From NCBI GenBank assembly GCA_027306605.1, contig DAHUZK010000017.1, positions 53,207 through 117,206 of the forward strand: 64,000 nt of DNA, read 5' to 3'. The notes below the pieces were generated by a model. The model saw only the letters and a list, made by a program, of their open reading frames with translations. It had not been told where the DNA came from and ran no database searches. This stretch comes from Acidimicrobiaceae bacterium. GTDB taxonomy: Bacteria; Actinomycetota; Acidimicrobiia; Acidimicrobiales; RAAP-2. Every line of letters starts with the position of its first letter. The stretch's first letter is position 1. The translations under genes and the position numbers were made by a program. Of the stretch, positions 8,935 through 17,472 are shown one piece after another.

Positions 8935-9906
8935 ATGGCAAAGCGGGCACTGATCACGGGCGTCACGGGCCAGGACGGCTCGTACCTGGCCGAATTCCTC
9001 CTCTCGCAGGGCTACACCGTGATCGGGATGGTCCGGCGCTCGAGCACGGTGAACTTCGAGCGCATCGCGCACATCCAGGACCAGCTCGAGCTGGTGGCGG
9101 GCGACCTGCTCGACGAGGTGTCCCTGATCAACATCCTGCGGGACCACCGGCCCGACGAGGTCTACAACCTCGCCGCGCAGTCCTTCGTGCAGACCAGCTT
9201 CAGCCAGCCGGTCCTGACCGGCGAGACGACCGCCATGGGCGTCACCCGCCTGCTCGATGCCATCCGGCTGGTCGACCCAGAGATCCGCTTCTACCAGGCC
9301 AGCTCCTCCGAGATGTTCGGCAAGGTCCTCGAGGTCCCCCAGCGCGAGTCGACCCCTTTCTACCCGCGCAGCCCCTACGGCGTGGCCAAGGTCTACGGCC
9401 ACTGGATCACCGTCAACTACCGGGAGAGCTACGGGCTGCACGCCTCCTCGGGGATCCTCTTCAACCACGAGTCACCGCGGCGCGGCCTCGAGTTCGTCAC
9501 GCGCAAGGTGACCCACGGCGTGGCCCGCATCGCGCACAAGCTCGATGACAAGCTGGCGCTGGGCAACCTCGACTCGCACCGCGACTGGGGCTACGCGGCC
9601 GACTACGTCCGCGCCATGTGGCTGATGCTCCAGCAGGACTCGCCCGACGACTACGTCGTGTCGACCGGGGAGACCCACGAGGTGCGCGAGCTGTGCCGGC
9701 TCGCCTTCGAGGCGGCCGGTCTCGACTGGGAGCAGCACGTGGTCATCGACGACCGTTTCCTGCGTCCGGCCGAGGTCGACCTGCTGGTGGGGGACCCGAG
9801 CAAGGCGCACTCGGTGCTGGGTTGGCGACCCGAGGTCGACTTCCCCGGCCTGGTGGCGATGATGGTCGAGGCCGACATGGACATGGTCCGCAAGAGCCTC
9901 CGCTGA
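8935..9906 (+). CDS. gmd: GDP-mannose 4,6-dehydratase
   Basis: Converts GDP-D-mannose to GDP-4-dehydro-6-deoxy-D-mannose, the branch point to GDP-fucose, GDP-rhamnose and GDP-perosamine, in the cytoplasm. The 323-residue protein is an extended SDR: the NADP-binding [15 protein letters not shown] is at residues 9-23, the catalytic Tyr148-x3-Lys152 is in [11 protein letters not shown], and the Gmd hallmark NHESPRRG follows. The full-length frame begins at ATG 8935, 7 nt after a TAGCGT hexamer. No epimerase/reductase partner is in this window, so the final sugar is unknown. It diverges from a glycosyltransferase, consistent with glycan synthesis. Confidence 0.95.
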   Translation: MAKRALITGVTGQDGSYLAEFLLSQGYTVIGMVRRSSTVNFERIAHIQDQLELVAGDLLDEVSLINILRDHRPDEVYNLAAQSFVQTSFSQPVLTGETTAMGVTRLLDAIRLVDPEIRFYQASSSEMFGKVLEVPQRESTPFYPRSPYGVAKVYGHWITVNYRESYGLHASSGILFNHESPRRGLEFVTRKVTHGVARIAHKLDDKLALGNLDSHRDWGYAADYVRAMWLMLQQDSPDDYVVSTGETHEVRELCRLAFEAAGLDWEQHVVIDDRFLRPAEVDLLVGDPSKAHSVLGWRPEVDFPGLVAMMVEADMDMVRKSLR

Positions 9907-9967
9907 ACGGGGGGCCACCGCGCTCCTCGCCGCACCCGCCACCATCTCGGCCGACCCGGCCGGTGCC

Positions 9968-10750
9968 CTGGTCGCCTTCGGCGCCGGGATCCTCTCCTTC
10001 GTCTCGCCCTGCGTGCTGCCGCTCGTGCCCGGCTACGTCTCGATCGTCTCGGGGCTCTCGGCCAGCGAGCTGCAGGCGGGCGGTGCCGGGATCACGCCGT
10101 CGGCGGTGTTGCGCCCGGTGCTGCGGGGCATCGGGCTCTTCGTCGCCGGCTTCACCATCGTCTTCGTGGCGCTCGGGGCCACCGCGTCGAGCATCGGGCG
10201 CATCCTGCATGCGCACGACGTCTGGCTGGCGCAGCTGAGCGGTGCCGTCATCATCGTCCTCGGCACGGTGATGGTGCTGAGCGCGCTGCCCCAGAAGGTG
10301 TGGGTCCGGGCCGGGTCGGGCACGCTCGGTCTCGTGACGCGGGTCACGGGCGAGCACCGCTTCGACGTCCGGCCCTCCAAGCTCGGTGCGTGGGCGGCGC
10401 CCCTCATGGGCATGGCCTTCGCCTTCGCCTGGACGCCGTGCCTCGGACCCGTGCTCGGGGTAGTGCTCGGGCTGGCCGGGCACAACGGCACGCTGGCCGG
10501 CGGCGTTGTCCTGCTCTTCGCGTACTCGCTCGGCCTCGCCGTGCCCTTCGTCCTCGTCGGTCTGGCCTTCGGCCGCCTGACCAGCGCGCTGGCCCGCGCC
10601 CGCCGCTGGCTCTGGGTCATCGAGCTCGTGGCCGGCTCGGTCCTGGTGGCGTTCGGCATCCTCCTGTTGAGTCACAACGTCAGTTGGGTGTCCACGCAGA
10701 TGTCGAACGTCCTGCACGACGTCGGCCTGGGCCGGCTCACGACGAGCTAG
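9968..10750 (+). CDS. ccdA: CcdA-family thiol-disulfide transporter (DsbD transmembrane domain-like); start codon unclear
   Basis: Moves reducing equivalents across the membrane to extracytoplasmic thiols, here probably to the CcmG/CcmH apparatus encoded 1 kb downstream. It has about six helices with the paired redox motifs FVSPCVLPLVPGY (helix 1) and WTPCLGPVLG (helix 4). The start is a problem: from the in-frame stop at 9860 to GTG 10013 there is no ATG, GTG or TTG, and GTG 10013 would begin just after the essential first Cys. I place a CTG start at 9968, which gives a normal CcdA N-terminus of about 260 residues. A sequencing indel in the G-run at 9909-9914 is the alternative. The stop shares a CTAG with the convergent next gene. 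Confidence 0.82.
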   Translation: MVAFGAGILSFVSPCVLPLVPGYVSIVSGLSASELQAGGAGITPSAVLRPVLRGIGLFVAGFTIVFVALGATASSIGRILHAHDVWLAQLSGAVIIVLGTVMVLSALPQKVWVRAGSGTLGLVTRVTGEHRFDVRPSKLGAWAAPLMGMAFAFAWTPCLGPVLGVVLGLAGHNGTLAGGVVLLFAYSLGLAVPFVLVGLAFGRLTSALARARRWLWVIELVAGSVLVAFGILLLSHNVSWVSTQMSNVLHDVGLGRLTTS

Positions 10751-11610
10751 CAGGTCTCGGCGAGCACCTCGGCCACGGTGGCGGCGAAGGTGTGGGCGTC
10801 GCCGGGCCAGCGGGCCGAGACATAGGAGCCGTCCCGCACGACCCAGGCCGGCCGCCGGTCGGTGGGGGAGTCCCGGGCGCGCCCGCTGGTCTTGCGGCGG
10901 GAGTCGGGCGTTCCCTTCTCGACGTCGACGAAGTCGGCCGGGTCCGCCAGTGCCCGGGTCACCTCCTGCTGGACCGACAGGTCGCCCCAGCGCTGGCCCC
11001 GCTCCTCGACGTAGGTCCGGTAGTAGTTGGCGTCCCAGAACCGGCTCCAGCGGGCGATCTCCGAGGCACGGCGCTCCAGTGCCCACGTCAGCGCGGTGGT
11101 CCGACGACCGTGCAGCACCGAGCGACCCGTGGTGGGATCGACGGCACGGGCGGCCACGAGCACGCCGTGACAGATGGCACCCACCGCTTTGCCGGCCCCG
11201 AACGCGTCGACGGCCATCTGCTGCACCTCGGCGCTCTCGAGGTAGGCGCGCATGCCGCGGGCGCGGTGGCCGCCCGGGAGCACCAGTGCGTCGTACGTGC
11301 TGCGCCGTGCCGCGCCCCAGTGCAGCGGGGCGCGGAATGCCCCGTCGTCGAGGAGCGCCGCGTAGGCCCGGCGCGCCGCCGCGTCGGCGCGCAGCACGCG
11401 CCCGACGAGGGTGACGTTGCGCGCCAGCGGTATCCAGCCCCAGGGGTCGAGGCCGCGGCCGGTCACCATGAGCTCGTCCGCCTCGCCGATCTGTCCCGAC
11501 GGCGTGGCGAAGACCACGTCGTGCCCGGCCGCGCTGAGCACCTCCCAGCTCACCGCCACCTCGGTCGGGTCGAAGTCGAGGGCCGGGATGGGCATGAGGA
11601 CGGTGGCCAT
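10747..11610 (-). CDS. DJ-1/PfpI family (type 1 glutamine amidotransferase-like) protein
   Basis: A 287-residue DJ-1/ThiJ/PfpI superfamily protein. LVLPGGHRARGM forms the oxyanion strand-turn, and the nucleophile elbow GAICHGVLVAAR carries the reactive Cys. The N-terminus MATVLMPIPALDFDPTEVAV and the following FATPSG match glyoxalase III / Hsp31-like members rather than amidotransferases with a synthase domain. Start ATG 11610 is where similarity begins; a longer frame upstream is low-complexity arginine-rich sequence. A TAGTGT hexamer stands 13 nt before it. Probable roles are chaperone, deglycase or methylglyoxal handling; none can be fixed by sequence alone. Confidence 0.82.
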   Translation of the reverse strand: MATVLMPIPALDFDPTEVAVSWEVLSAAGHDVVFATPSGQIGEADELMVTGRGLDPWGWIPLARNVTLVGRVLRADAAARRAYAALLDDGAFRAPLHWGAARRSTYDALVLPGGHRARGMRAYLESAEVQQMAVDAFGAGKAVGAICHGVLVAARAVDPTTGRSVLHGRRTTALTWALERRASEIARWSRFWDANYYRTYVEERGQRWGDLSVQQEVTRALADPADFVDVEKGTPDSRRKTSGRARDSPTDRRPAWVVRDGSYVSARWPGDAHTFAATVAEVLAETC

Positions 11611-11725
11611 GGTGTCGCCCGGCACACTACGGCGTCCCCTCGGCGGCTGGGACCGCGCTGAGCAGGCCCGACGCCCGGCCGGGCGTCGGGAGCCGCTTGG
11701 AACCCCGGCACCCTCCACCCCTACC

Positions 11726-12463
11726 ATGGTGGGGAAGGCCATGGCCCCAGTCGTCCACTTCCGTGCCGCGGTCGCGCTCGCCGGCCGCTTCCCCGCCCTC
11801 GCCGGGGTCGATCTCTCGCTCCATCAAGGCGAGGTGGTCGTGGTCATGGGCCCGAACGGGGCGGGGAAGACGAGCCTGTTGCGGTCCTGTGCCGGCCTCT
11901 TGCCCGTCACCTCCGGTGAGGCGGTCGTCCTCGGCGTCGACCTGACCGAGGATCACACCTCGGTGCGGCGCTACGTCGGGCTCTTGGGCCATGCCGCCCC
12001 GCTCTACGACGACCTGAGCGCGGCGGAGAACGTCCGTTTCGCCACACGGGCGCTCGGACTCCCGGCCTCGTCCGCCGACGAGGCGCTGGAACGGGTGGCC
12101 CTGACCGGCCGCCTGCGCAGCACCGCGGCCGGCCGGCTCTCCGCCGGCCAGCGGCGGCGGGTCGCGCTGGCGGCGCTCGTGGCGCGGCGGCCGGCGCTGT
12201 GGCTGCTCGACGAGCCCCACGCCGGCCTCGACGCCGACTCCCGGACCCTGCTCGGGCGTCTGATCGGCGAGGCGGTGGCCGACGGGGCCAGCGTGCTCCT
12301 CTCCTCGCACGAGCCGCAGCTCTCGGTCCCGCTGGCGGACCGTGTGGTGGCGATGGCCGGCGGCCGCGTGACGGGTGAGGAACCGGGCGGGCGTCGCGCC
12401 GCCCTCTCCGCCGTGCCCACGCCCCGAACCGATGCCGGCGCGGTGGGTATCCATGTGGCATGA
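11726..12463 (+). CDS. ccmA: Heme exporter ATP-binding protein CcmA
   Basis: The ATPase of the CcmABCD complex that releases holo-CcmE from CcmC in System I cytochrome c maturation. At 245 residues it has the Walker A GPNGAGKTSLLR, the signature RLSAGQRRRVALA, the Walker B LWLLDEP and an H-loop SSHEP. ATG 11726 is annotated, but a second ATG at 11741 preceded by GGGGAAGG may be the real start, because a TACCAT -10-like hexamer (11722-11727) overlaps the first ATG. The 3' end overlaps ccmB by 11 nt. First gene of an eight- or nine-gene operon. Confidence 0.93.
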   Translation: MVGKAMAPVVHFRAAVALAGRFPALAGVDLSLHQGEVVVVMGPNGAGKTSLLRSCAGLLPVTSGEAVVLGVDLTEDHTSVRRYVGLLGHAAPLYDDLSAAENVRFATRALGLPASSADEALERVALTGRLRSTAAGRLSAGQRRRVALAALVARRPALWLLDEPHAGLDADSRTLLGRLIGEAVADGASVLLSSHEPQLSVPLADRVVAMAGGRVTGEEPGGRRAALSAVPTPRTDAGAVGIHVA

Positions 12464-13121
12464 CGCGGTGCTGGTGGCGGGCAAGGACCTGCGCATCGAG
12501 GCGCGGGCCCGGGTGGGCCTGTGGCAGGTCGTCCCCTTCGCCGTCCTCGTCCTCGTGCTTCTCGCCTTCGCCATCGGTCCCGACCAGGCCGCGCTGCGCC
12601 ACGCCGCGCCGGGGATCTTCTGGGTCGCCCTCCTGTTCTCGACGGTGCTGGCGATCCAGCGCAGCGTCGCCGTCGAGTCGGGCGAGGGCACGCGCGACGG
12701 CCTCCGCCTCTCGGGCATCGATCCCGCCGGGATCTTCCTGGGCAAGGCGGCCGCCGTCGGCCTGCAGCTGTTGGCGCTCCAGCTCGTGTTGTGGGCCGGC
12801 ATGACCCTGCTCTTCGACGTACGGGTCCACGTCGTGTGGCTGGCCGTGGTGGCGAGCCTGCTGGCCACGGTCGGGCTGGCCTGCGCCGGCGTGCTCTACG
12901 GCGCCCTCTCGGCCGGGCTGCGCGTGCGCGACACCCTGTTGCCCCTGTTGGTGCTGCCCGTCCTGGCCCCGGTCCTGCTGGCGGGTTCCAAGGCGTGGGA
13001 GGCCTCGCTGAACGGCGCCGCGGCATCCGGCACGCAGTGGCTCAAGATCCTCGTCCCGTTCGCGGTCATCTACCTGGTGGTGGGCATCGTGCTCTACGGC
13101 CCGCTGCAGGAGGCGGGATGA
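12453..13121 (+). CDS. ccmB: Heme exporter membrane protein CcmB
   Basis: Membrane subunit of the CcmAB ABC-type module. The 222-residue length is typical, with six predicted hydrophobic helices and the CcmB-like N-terminal amphipathic start MWHDAVLVAGKDLRIEAR. The segment SVAVESGEGTRDGLRLSGID is the cytoplasmic loop characteristic of the family. Start ATG 12453 lies inside the 3' end of ccmA, an 11-nt overlap, and the stop overlaps the ccmC ATG as ATGA. No regulatory feature is seen inside. Confidence 0.92.
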   Translation: MWHDAVLVAGKDLRIEARARVGLWQVVPFAVLVLVLLAFAIGPDQAALRHAAPGIFWVALLFSTVLAIQRSVAVESGEGTRDGLRLSGIDPAGIFLGKAAAVGLQLLALQLVLWAGMTLLFDVRVHVVWLAVVASLLATVGLACAGVLYGALSAGLRVRDTLLPLLVLPVLAPVLLAGSKAWEASLNGAAASGTQWLKILVPFAVIYLVVGIVLYGPLQEAG

Positions 13122-13975
13122 GCAGCGTGGCCCCCACCCGACCCGCCGCCGAGTCGGCGGCGCCCGTGCCGTCACCGTCCCGGCCGCGCTGGCTGCACGT
13201 GGTCGGCCTTCTGGGCGTCGTCGCCATGGGCTTCACCGTGTGGCTCGGCCTGTGGGTCACCCCGCCGGACGTGTTCCAGGGCAACCTGGCGCGGTTGCTC
13301 TACATCCACCCGGCCATCGCCACCGTCGCGTTGTACTGGGTCGGCATCGTGGCGGCCGGTGGCAGCCTGCTCTACCTGTGGCCGCGCACCCGCTCGCTTT
13401 TCTGGGACCGCCTGGCCGCCTCCGCCGTCGAGGTGGGCGTCATCTTCTCTGCCCTGACCCTCGTGACCGGATCGCTGTGGGGCCGGCCGGTCTGGGGCGT
13501 GTGGTGGACCTGGGACGCCCGCTTGACCTCGACCGCGCTCTTGCTGCTGCTCGAGATCGGCTACCTGGCACTGCGCCGGGTCCCGGCCGACCTGCCCGTG
13601 CGGGCCCGGCGCTGCGCCGTGGCGGCGCTGTTGATCGCGGTCGACATCCCGATCGTGCACTTCTCGGTCTACTGGTGGAACACCCTGCACCAGGCGGGCA
13701 CCTTCTTGGACCCCGGATTCAAGATCCACGCCTCGCCCTCCATGTCGTGGACCTTCCTCTTGAGCTTCGTCGCGTTCTCCCTCGTCTTCGTGTGGCTGCT
13801 CGGCGTGCGGTACCAGGTCGAGGTCCTCCAGGACGCCGTCGGCCAGGAGGAGCTGGAGATCTCCCTGGCCGAGCGCTGGAGCGAGGGTCGGGCTGGCGAG
13901 GCTCTCGCGCAGCCCGAGTGGTCGGGAGAGGTCCGCCCGCAGCCGGAGTGGTCGGGAGGAGGGGCGGCCCCGTGA
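13118..13975 (+). CDS. ccmC: Heme-handling membrane protein CcmC
   Basis: Binds heme at the outer face of the membrane and loads it onto CcmE. The 285-residue protein has six helices and the tryptophan-rich WWTWDARLTS motif (WWD domain) in its third periplasmic loop. The flanking axial His ligands are probably those of YIHPAIATV and VHFSVYWW. The proline-rich N-terminal tail (about 25 residues) and the C-terminal tail are longer than in proteobacteria. The C-terminal tail contains a short imperfect duplication (QPEWSG twice), visible at DNA level around 13911-13958. Overlaps ccmB and ccmD by 4 nt each. Confidence 0.93.
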   Translation: MSSVAPTRPAAESAAPVPSPSRPRWLHVVGLLGVVAMGFTVWLGLWVTPPDVFQGNLARLLYIHPAIATVALYWVGIVAAGGSLLYLWPRTRSLFWDRLAASAVEVGVIFSALTLVTGSLWGRPVWGVWWTWDARLTSTALLLLLEIGYLALRRVPADLPVRARRCAVAALLIAVDIPIVHFSVYWWNTLHQAGTFLDPGFKIHASPSMSWTFLLSFVAFSLVFVWLLGVRYQVEVLQDAVGQEELEISLAERWSEGRAGEALAQPEWSGEVRPQPEWSGGGAAP

Positions 13976-14151
13976 GGTACGTCGACGCCGGGTACGCCAT
14001 CGCGCTGGCCTGCTTCTTCCTCTACGCCATCAGCCTGGTCCTGCGCCGCCGCCGCTGGGAGCGGGCGCTGAAGATGTCCCGCCCCTCCGAGCACCCGCTG
14101 TCGCAGCACGGCGCCCCGGGTGACGGCGCGCCCGCCGGCGGCCGGTCGTGA
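13972..14151 (+). CDS. ccmD: CcmD-like small membrane protein
   Basis: A 59-residue one-helix protein, the size and place of CcmD, which stabilises the CcmC-CcmE contact and is needed for release of holo-CcmE. The sequence starts VRYVDAGYAIALACFFLYAI, a single membrane span, followed by an Arg-rich patch (RRRRW) at the cytoplasmic side. Start GTG 13972 overlaps the ccmC stop (GTGA), and its own stop overlaps the ccmE GTG. CcmD is poorly conserved, so assignment rests mainly on position, topology and the tyrosine/alanine-rich helix. Confidence 0.82.
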   Translation: MRYVDAGYAIALACFFLYAISLVLRRRRWERALKMSRPSEHPLSQHGAPGDGAPAGGRS

Positions 14152-14669
14152 GCGGCACCACCACCGAGCCGAGTCCGTCCGCCAGCCAGCCCGCCCCCCC
14201 TGCGCCGGCCCGACCGGGCCCGGCGGTGCCGCCGAGGCGCCGGCGCCGCACCAGCCGGCGCGTCCTGCTGGTCTTCGCACTGCTGGCCGTGGCGTTGGTC
14301 TTCTTGCTCGTCGAGGGCCTCGGCAGCTCGCTCGACTACTTCGACACCGTCGACCAGGCCCTGGCGCACCGGGCCTCGCTCGGAACCAGCACCTTCCGCC
14401 TGGAGGGAACCGTGGTCTCCGGCTCCATCCGCCCGACGGCGAGCGGGACCGACTTCGACATGGCCCAGGGCGCCAACGTGGTCCATGTCGCCAACACGGG
14501 CAGCCCGCCGTCCCTCTTCAAGGCGAGCATCCCCGTCGTGGTCGTCGGTCACTTCACCACCGACACGTCACGCGACTTCGTGTCCAACACCATCATGGTG
14601 AAGCACTCGGCCAATTACATCGCCAAGTACCCCAACCGCGTGCGGGCGAAGAACGGCACCGTCCGCTGA
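14148..14669 (+). CDS. ccmE: Heme chaperone CcmE
   Basis: Carries heme covalently from CcmC to CcmF outside the membrane. The 173-residue protein has a proline-rich N-terminal tail, one membrane anchor (about residues 39-56) and a beta-barrel OB-fold domain. The heme-attaching motif is present as VKHSANY, with His153 and Tyr157 in the H-x3-Y arrangement; it is the histidine type, not the cysteine variant (CxxxY) reported from archaea and some bacteria. Start GTG 14148 overlaps the ccmD stop, and the stop overlaps the ccmF ATG by one base (TGATG). Confidence 0.92.
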   Translation: MSGTTTEPSPSASQPAPPAPARPGPAVPPRRRRRTSRRVLLVFALLAVALVFLLVEGLGSSLDYFDTVDQALAHRASLGTSTFRLEGTVVSGSIRPTASGTDFDMAQGANVVHVANTGSPPSLFKASIPVVVVGHFTTDTSRDFVSNTIMVKHSANYIAKYPNRVRAKNGTVR

Positions 14670-16876
14670 TGGCGGACGCGCATCTCGGCACCATCGGCGT
14701 CTGGCTCGCCTTCGCCGCGTCCGTCGTCGGCGCGGTCGTGCTGGCGGTGGGGTTGCTCCCTCGACGCACCGCCGCCGAGCCGGCGGTGGTGCCGGCGATG
14801 GTACCGGGGGACGGTGAGCGGACGAACGGGCGGACGAACGGGCGGACGAACGGCCATGGTGCCGCCTCGGGACCGGCCGAGGGTACCGGTCCCGCGCCGA
14901 CGTTCCGCGGCGACGGGCGCCTGCTGGCTCCGGTGATGCTCCTCGGCGTGCTGTTGGCGGTGGGTGCCATGGAGCACGCGCTGATCACGCACGACTTCTC
15001 GCTGATCTTCGTGGCCCAGAACAACAGCACGGTGACGCCACTGCTCTACTCCATCACCGGCCTGTGGTCGGCACTGGCAGGCTCCATCTTGTTGTGGGGC
15101 TTCGTCCTGGCCGTCGTCACCGCCATCTTCGTGTGGCGCTACCGCCGCATCGCCGCCGACCCGGTCATCAGGTGGGCCACCTTGGTGCTCTACGTGGTCT
15201 CGGCCTTCTTCTTCGGACTCATGGTCGGCCCGGCCAACCCCTTCCTCACCGCTCCCGGCGTGTCGCAGGGCCTCGGGCCCAACTCGCTGCTGCAGGACAA
15301 CCCGTTGGTGGCCATCCATCCGCCCCTCCTCTACATCGGCTTCGTCGTCTTCACCGTGCCCTTCGCCTTCGCCATCGGCATGCTCGCCACCGGCCGGGTC
15401 GGTGACCGCTGGCAGATCGAGTGCCGACGTTGGACGCTGGTGGCCTTCACCTTCCTCTCGGTCGGGATCGTCCTCGGGGCCTGGTGGTCCTACCAGGTCC
15501 TCGGCTGGGGCGGGTTCTGGGGCTGGGATCCCGTGGAGAACGCGGCGCTGCTGCCGTGGCTGTGCGGGACGGCGTACCTCCACTCGGTGCTCGTCCAGGA
15601 GCGCCGCGGCCTCATGCGGGTGTGGAACCTCTCGCTCTCCGTCGCCACCTTCGCGCTGACCATCCTCGGGACCTTCCTGACCCGTTCGGGCGTGATCATC
15701 TCGGTCCACGCCTTCTCCGAATCCTCGCTGGGCCCGCTGCTCATCGGGTTCTTCTTCGCGATCGTCATCGTGGGCTTCGGGTTGATCGCCTGGCGGGGCG
15801 ACCGCCTGCGCTCGCCGGGCGGCATCGACGCGCCCCTCGGCCGTGAGGGCGCCTTCCTGCTCAACAACGTGCTGTTCGTGGGGTTCGCCTTCGTCGTTTT
15901 GCTCGGCACGCTGTACCCGCTCCTCTACCAGGCGCTCACCCAGCAGCAGGTCACCGTCGGCGCGCCCTTCTTCAACACCGTCGCCGTTCCTGCCGGGCTG
16001 ACCCTGCTGTTCTTGATGGCGGTGGCGCCCGTGCTCAGCTGGCGCAAGATGAGCGGCGCCGTCCTGTGGCAGCGCCTGGCCGTTCCGGTCTGGGTCGGGG
16101 TCGGCACCGTCGTGCTCTGCGTCGCCTTCGGTTTGCGCGGCTTCGCCACGCTGGTCGGGTTCGGCCTGGGAGCCATGGCCGCCGCCACCGCCGCCCGTGC
16201 CCTCGTCCTCTCGGTGCGTGCCGCGCACACGCGCCGCGCCGGTTGGTGGCGTGGCCTCGTCGGACGGGCCAACGGGGGGATGGTCGTCCATCTGGGCGTC
16301 GTCGTGCTCGCGGTCGGTGTCATCGCCGCGACCTCGTACCGCCATCAGGCCGAGCTGGCGCTGCACCGGGGTGACGTCGTGACCTACGAGGGTCACCGCT
16401 TCGAGTTCGAAGGCCTGCGTACGGTCAGCTCGCCCGCGCGCACGGCCCACGAGGCCCTGGTCAAGGTGGACAACGGCGTCTTCGCGCCGGCCACGACGAG
16501 CTTCGGTGGCGACCTGGCCGTCGTGGGGACTCCGGCGATCGACTCGGGTTTCTTCGACGACGTCTACCTGACCTTCGATGCCGTGGGCGGGCTGGGCGCC
16601 ACGTCGGGCAACCAGGCCATCAACAACCTGCCGCGCGGATCGGTGGCCATCGGTGTCGTCATCGAGCCCCTGGTGGCCTGGCTCTGGGCGGGCGGCCTGC
16701 TCATCGGGCTCGGCGGTCTCCTCGCCCTGGTGCCCGGCTCACGGCGGCGCGCCACCGATCCCGCCTCGGCGCCGGCACCGATGGCGCGCCGCGCCCCGCC
16801 CGACGAGGCTCCGGCGCGCGACGCCGCCGCGGAGCCGGTCGGCGCGCTCGTCGCGCGAGCCGTGGACCCGACATGA
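14669..16876 (+). CDS. ccmF: Cytochrome c heme lyase CcmF
   Basis: The holocytochrome c synthetase that transfers heme from CcmE to the CXXCH motif of apocytochromes. 735 residues with around 14-15 helices; the WWD domain is clear as WGGFWGWDPVENAALLPW, and conserved His residues flank it. Between helices 1 and 2 is an inserted low-complexity cytoplasmic or linker stretch containing GRTN repeats, from a 12-bp DNA repeat at 14819-14853. Start ATG 14669 overlaps the ccmE stop. The C-terminal tail after the last helix is Ala/Pro-rich. Overlaps ccmG by 4 nt. Confidence 0.95.
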   Translation: MADAHLGTIGVWLAFAASVVGAVVLAVGLLPRRTAAEPAVVPAMVPGDGERTNGRTNGRTNGHGAASGPAEGTGPAPTFRGDGRLLAPVMLLGVLLAVGAMEHALITHDFSLIFVAQNNSTVTPLLYSITGLWSALAGSILLWGFVLAVVTAIFVWRYRRIAADPVIRWATLVLYVVSAFFFGLMVGPANPFLTAPGVSQGLGPNSLLQDNPLVAIHPPLLYIGFVVFTVPFAFAIGMLATGRVGDRWQIECRRWTLVAFTFLSVGIVLGAWWSYQVLGWGGFWGWDPVENAALLPWLCGTAYLHSVLVQERRGLMRVWNLSLSVATFALTILGTFLTRSGVIISVHAFSESSLGPLLIGFFFAIVIVGFGLIAWRGDRLRSPGGIDAPLGREGAFLLNNVLFVGFAFVVLLGTLYPLLYQALTQQQVTVGAPFFNTVAVPAGLTLLFLMAVAPVLSWRKMSGAVLWQRLAVPVWVGVGTVVLCVAFGLRGFATLVGFGLGAMAAATAARALVLSVRAAHTRRAGWWRGLVGRANGGMVVHLGVVVLAVGVIAATSYRHQAELALHRGDVVTYEGHRFEFEGLRTVSSPARTAHEALVKVDNGVFAPATTSFGGDLAVVGTPAIDSGFFDDVYLTFDAVGGLGATSGNQAINNLPRGSVAIGVVIEPLVAWLWAGGLLIGLGGLLALVPGSRRRATDPASAPAPMARRAPPDEAPARDAAAEPVGALVARAVDPT
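14819..14853 (+). repeat. 12-bp tandem repeat in ccmF (three copies)
   Basis: CGGACGAACGGG is repeated three times (the last copy lacks one base), encoding R-T-N-G units in a loop of CcmF. It is in frame, so copy-number change would only lengthen the loop by four residues per unit. Confidence 0.85.
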
Positions 16877-17472
16877 CGGGGCCGAGCGTCTCGAGCGGGC
16901 CGGCCGGGCCCCGCCGCCACGTGATCCGTTGGGTGGCCGGTGCCGTCCTGTTGGTGCTCGTCGTCGTCGGGGTCGTGCTCGCCACCCGCACACCGCAGGA
17001 GGCCGCCGTGGTCTCCAGCCCGCTGCTGGGTCGGACGGCGCCGTCTTTCGCCGGGAGCGACCTGCGCACAGGCGCGCCCGTCTCGCTGGCCTCGCTGCGC
17101 GGGCACTACGTGGTCGTCAACTTCTTCGCCAGCTGGTGCGTCCCGTGCCAGCAGGAGGCGCCCCGCCTCGCGTTGTTCCACTACCAGCAGACGCACCGCA
17201 CCGGCGGGGCGGACATGGTCAGCATCGTCTTCCACGACGCCGATGTCTCCGCCAAACAGTTCCTGCTCCAGCACGGCGAGATCTGGCCCGCCATCGACGA
17301 CCCCGGCGGAGCCATCGCCACCCGTTACGGCGTGACGGGGCCCCCTTCGACCTTCGTGATCGATCCTGCCGGGCGCGTGACCGCGGCACTGCTGGGCCCG
17401 GTCACCGAGAAGGAGCTCGACAACTTCGTGCGTGCTGCACCGGTCGGGCAGAGCGGTACGGCCGATGGCTGA
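16873..17472 (+). CDS. ccmG: Membrane-anchored thioredoxin-like protein CcmG/ResA type
   Basis: Extracytoplasmic disulfide reductant that keeps apocytochrome c cysteines or CcmH reduced, fed by CcdA. 199 residues: a signal anchor (about residues 18-36), then a thioredoxin fold with the active site FFASWCVPCQQE (Cys89, Cys92) and the cis-proline loop VTGPPSTFVID. Start ATG 16873 overlaps the ccmF stop as ATGA. The gene overlaps ccmH by 8 nt. Position between ccmF and ccmH is that of CcmG (DsbE) in proteobacterial ccm operons. Confidence 0.92.
   Translation: MTGPSVSSGPAGPRRHVIRWVAGAVLLVLVVVGVVLATRTPQEAAVVSSPLLGRTAPSFAGSDLRTGAPVSLASLRGHYVVVNFFASWCVPCQQEAPRLALFHYQQTHRTGGADMVSIVFHDADVSAKQFLLQHGEIWPAIDDPGGAIATRYGVTGPPSTFVIDPAGRVTAALLGPVTEKELDNFVRAAPVGQSGTADG

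Noticed and set aside
10013..10750. A ccdA gene starting at GTG 10013.
   Set aside because: This start drops the first catalytic Cys of the SPC motif, so an upstream start or a sequence error is more likely.
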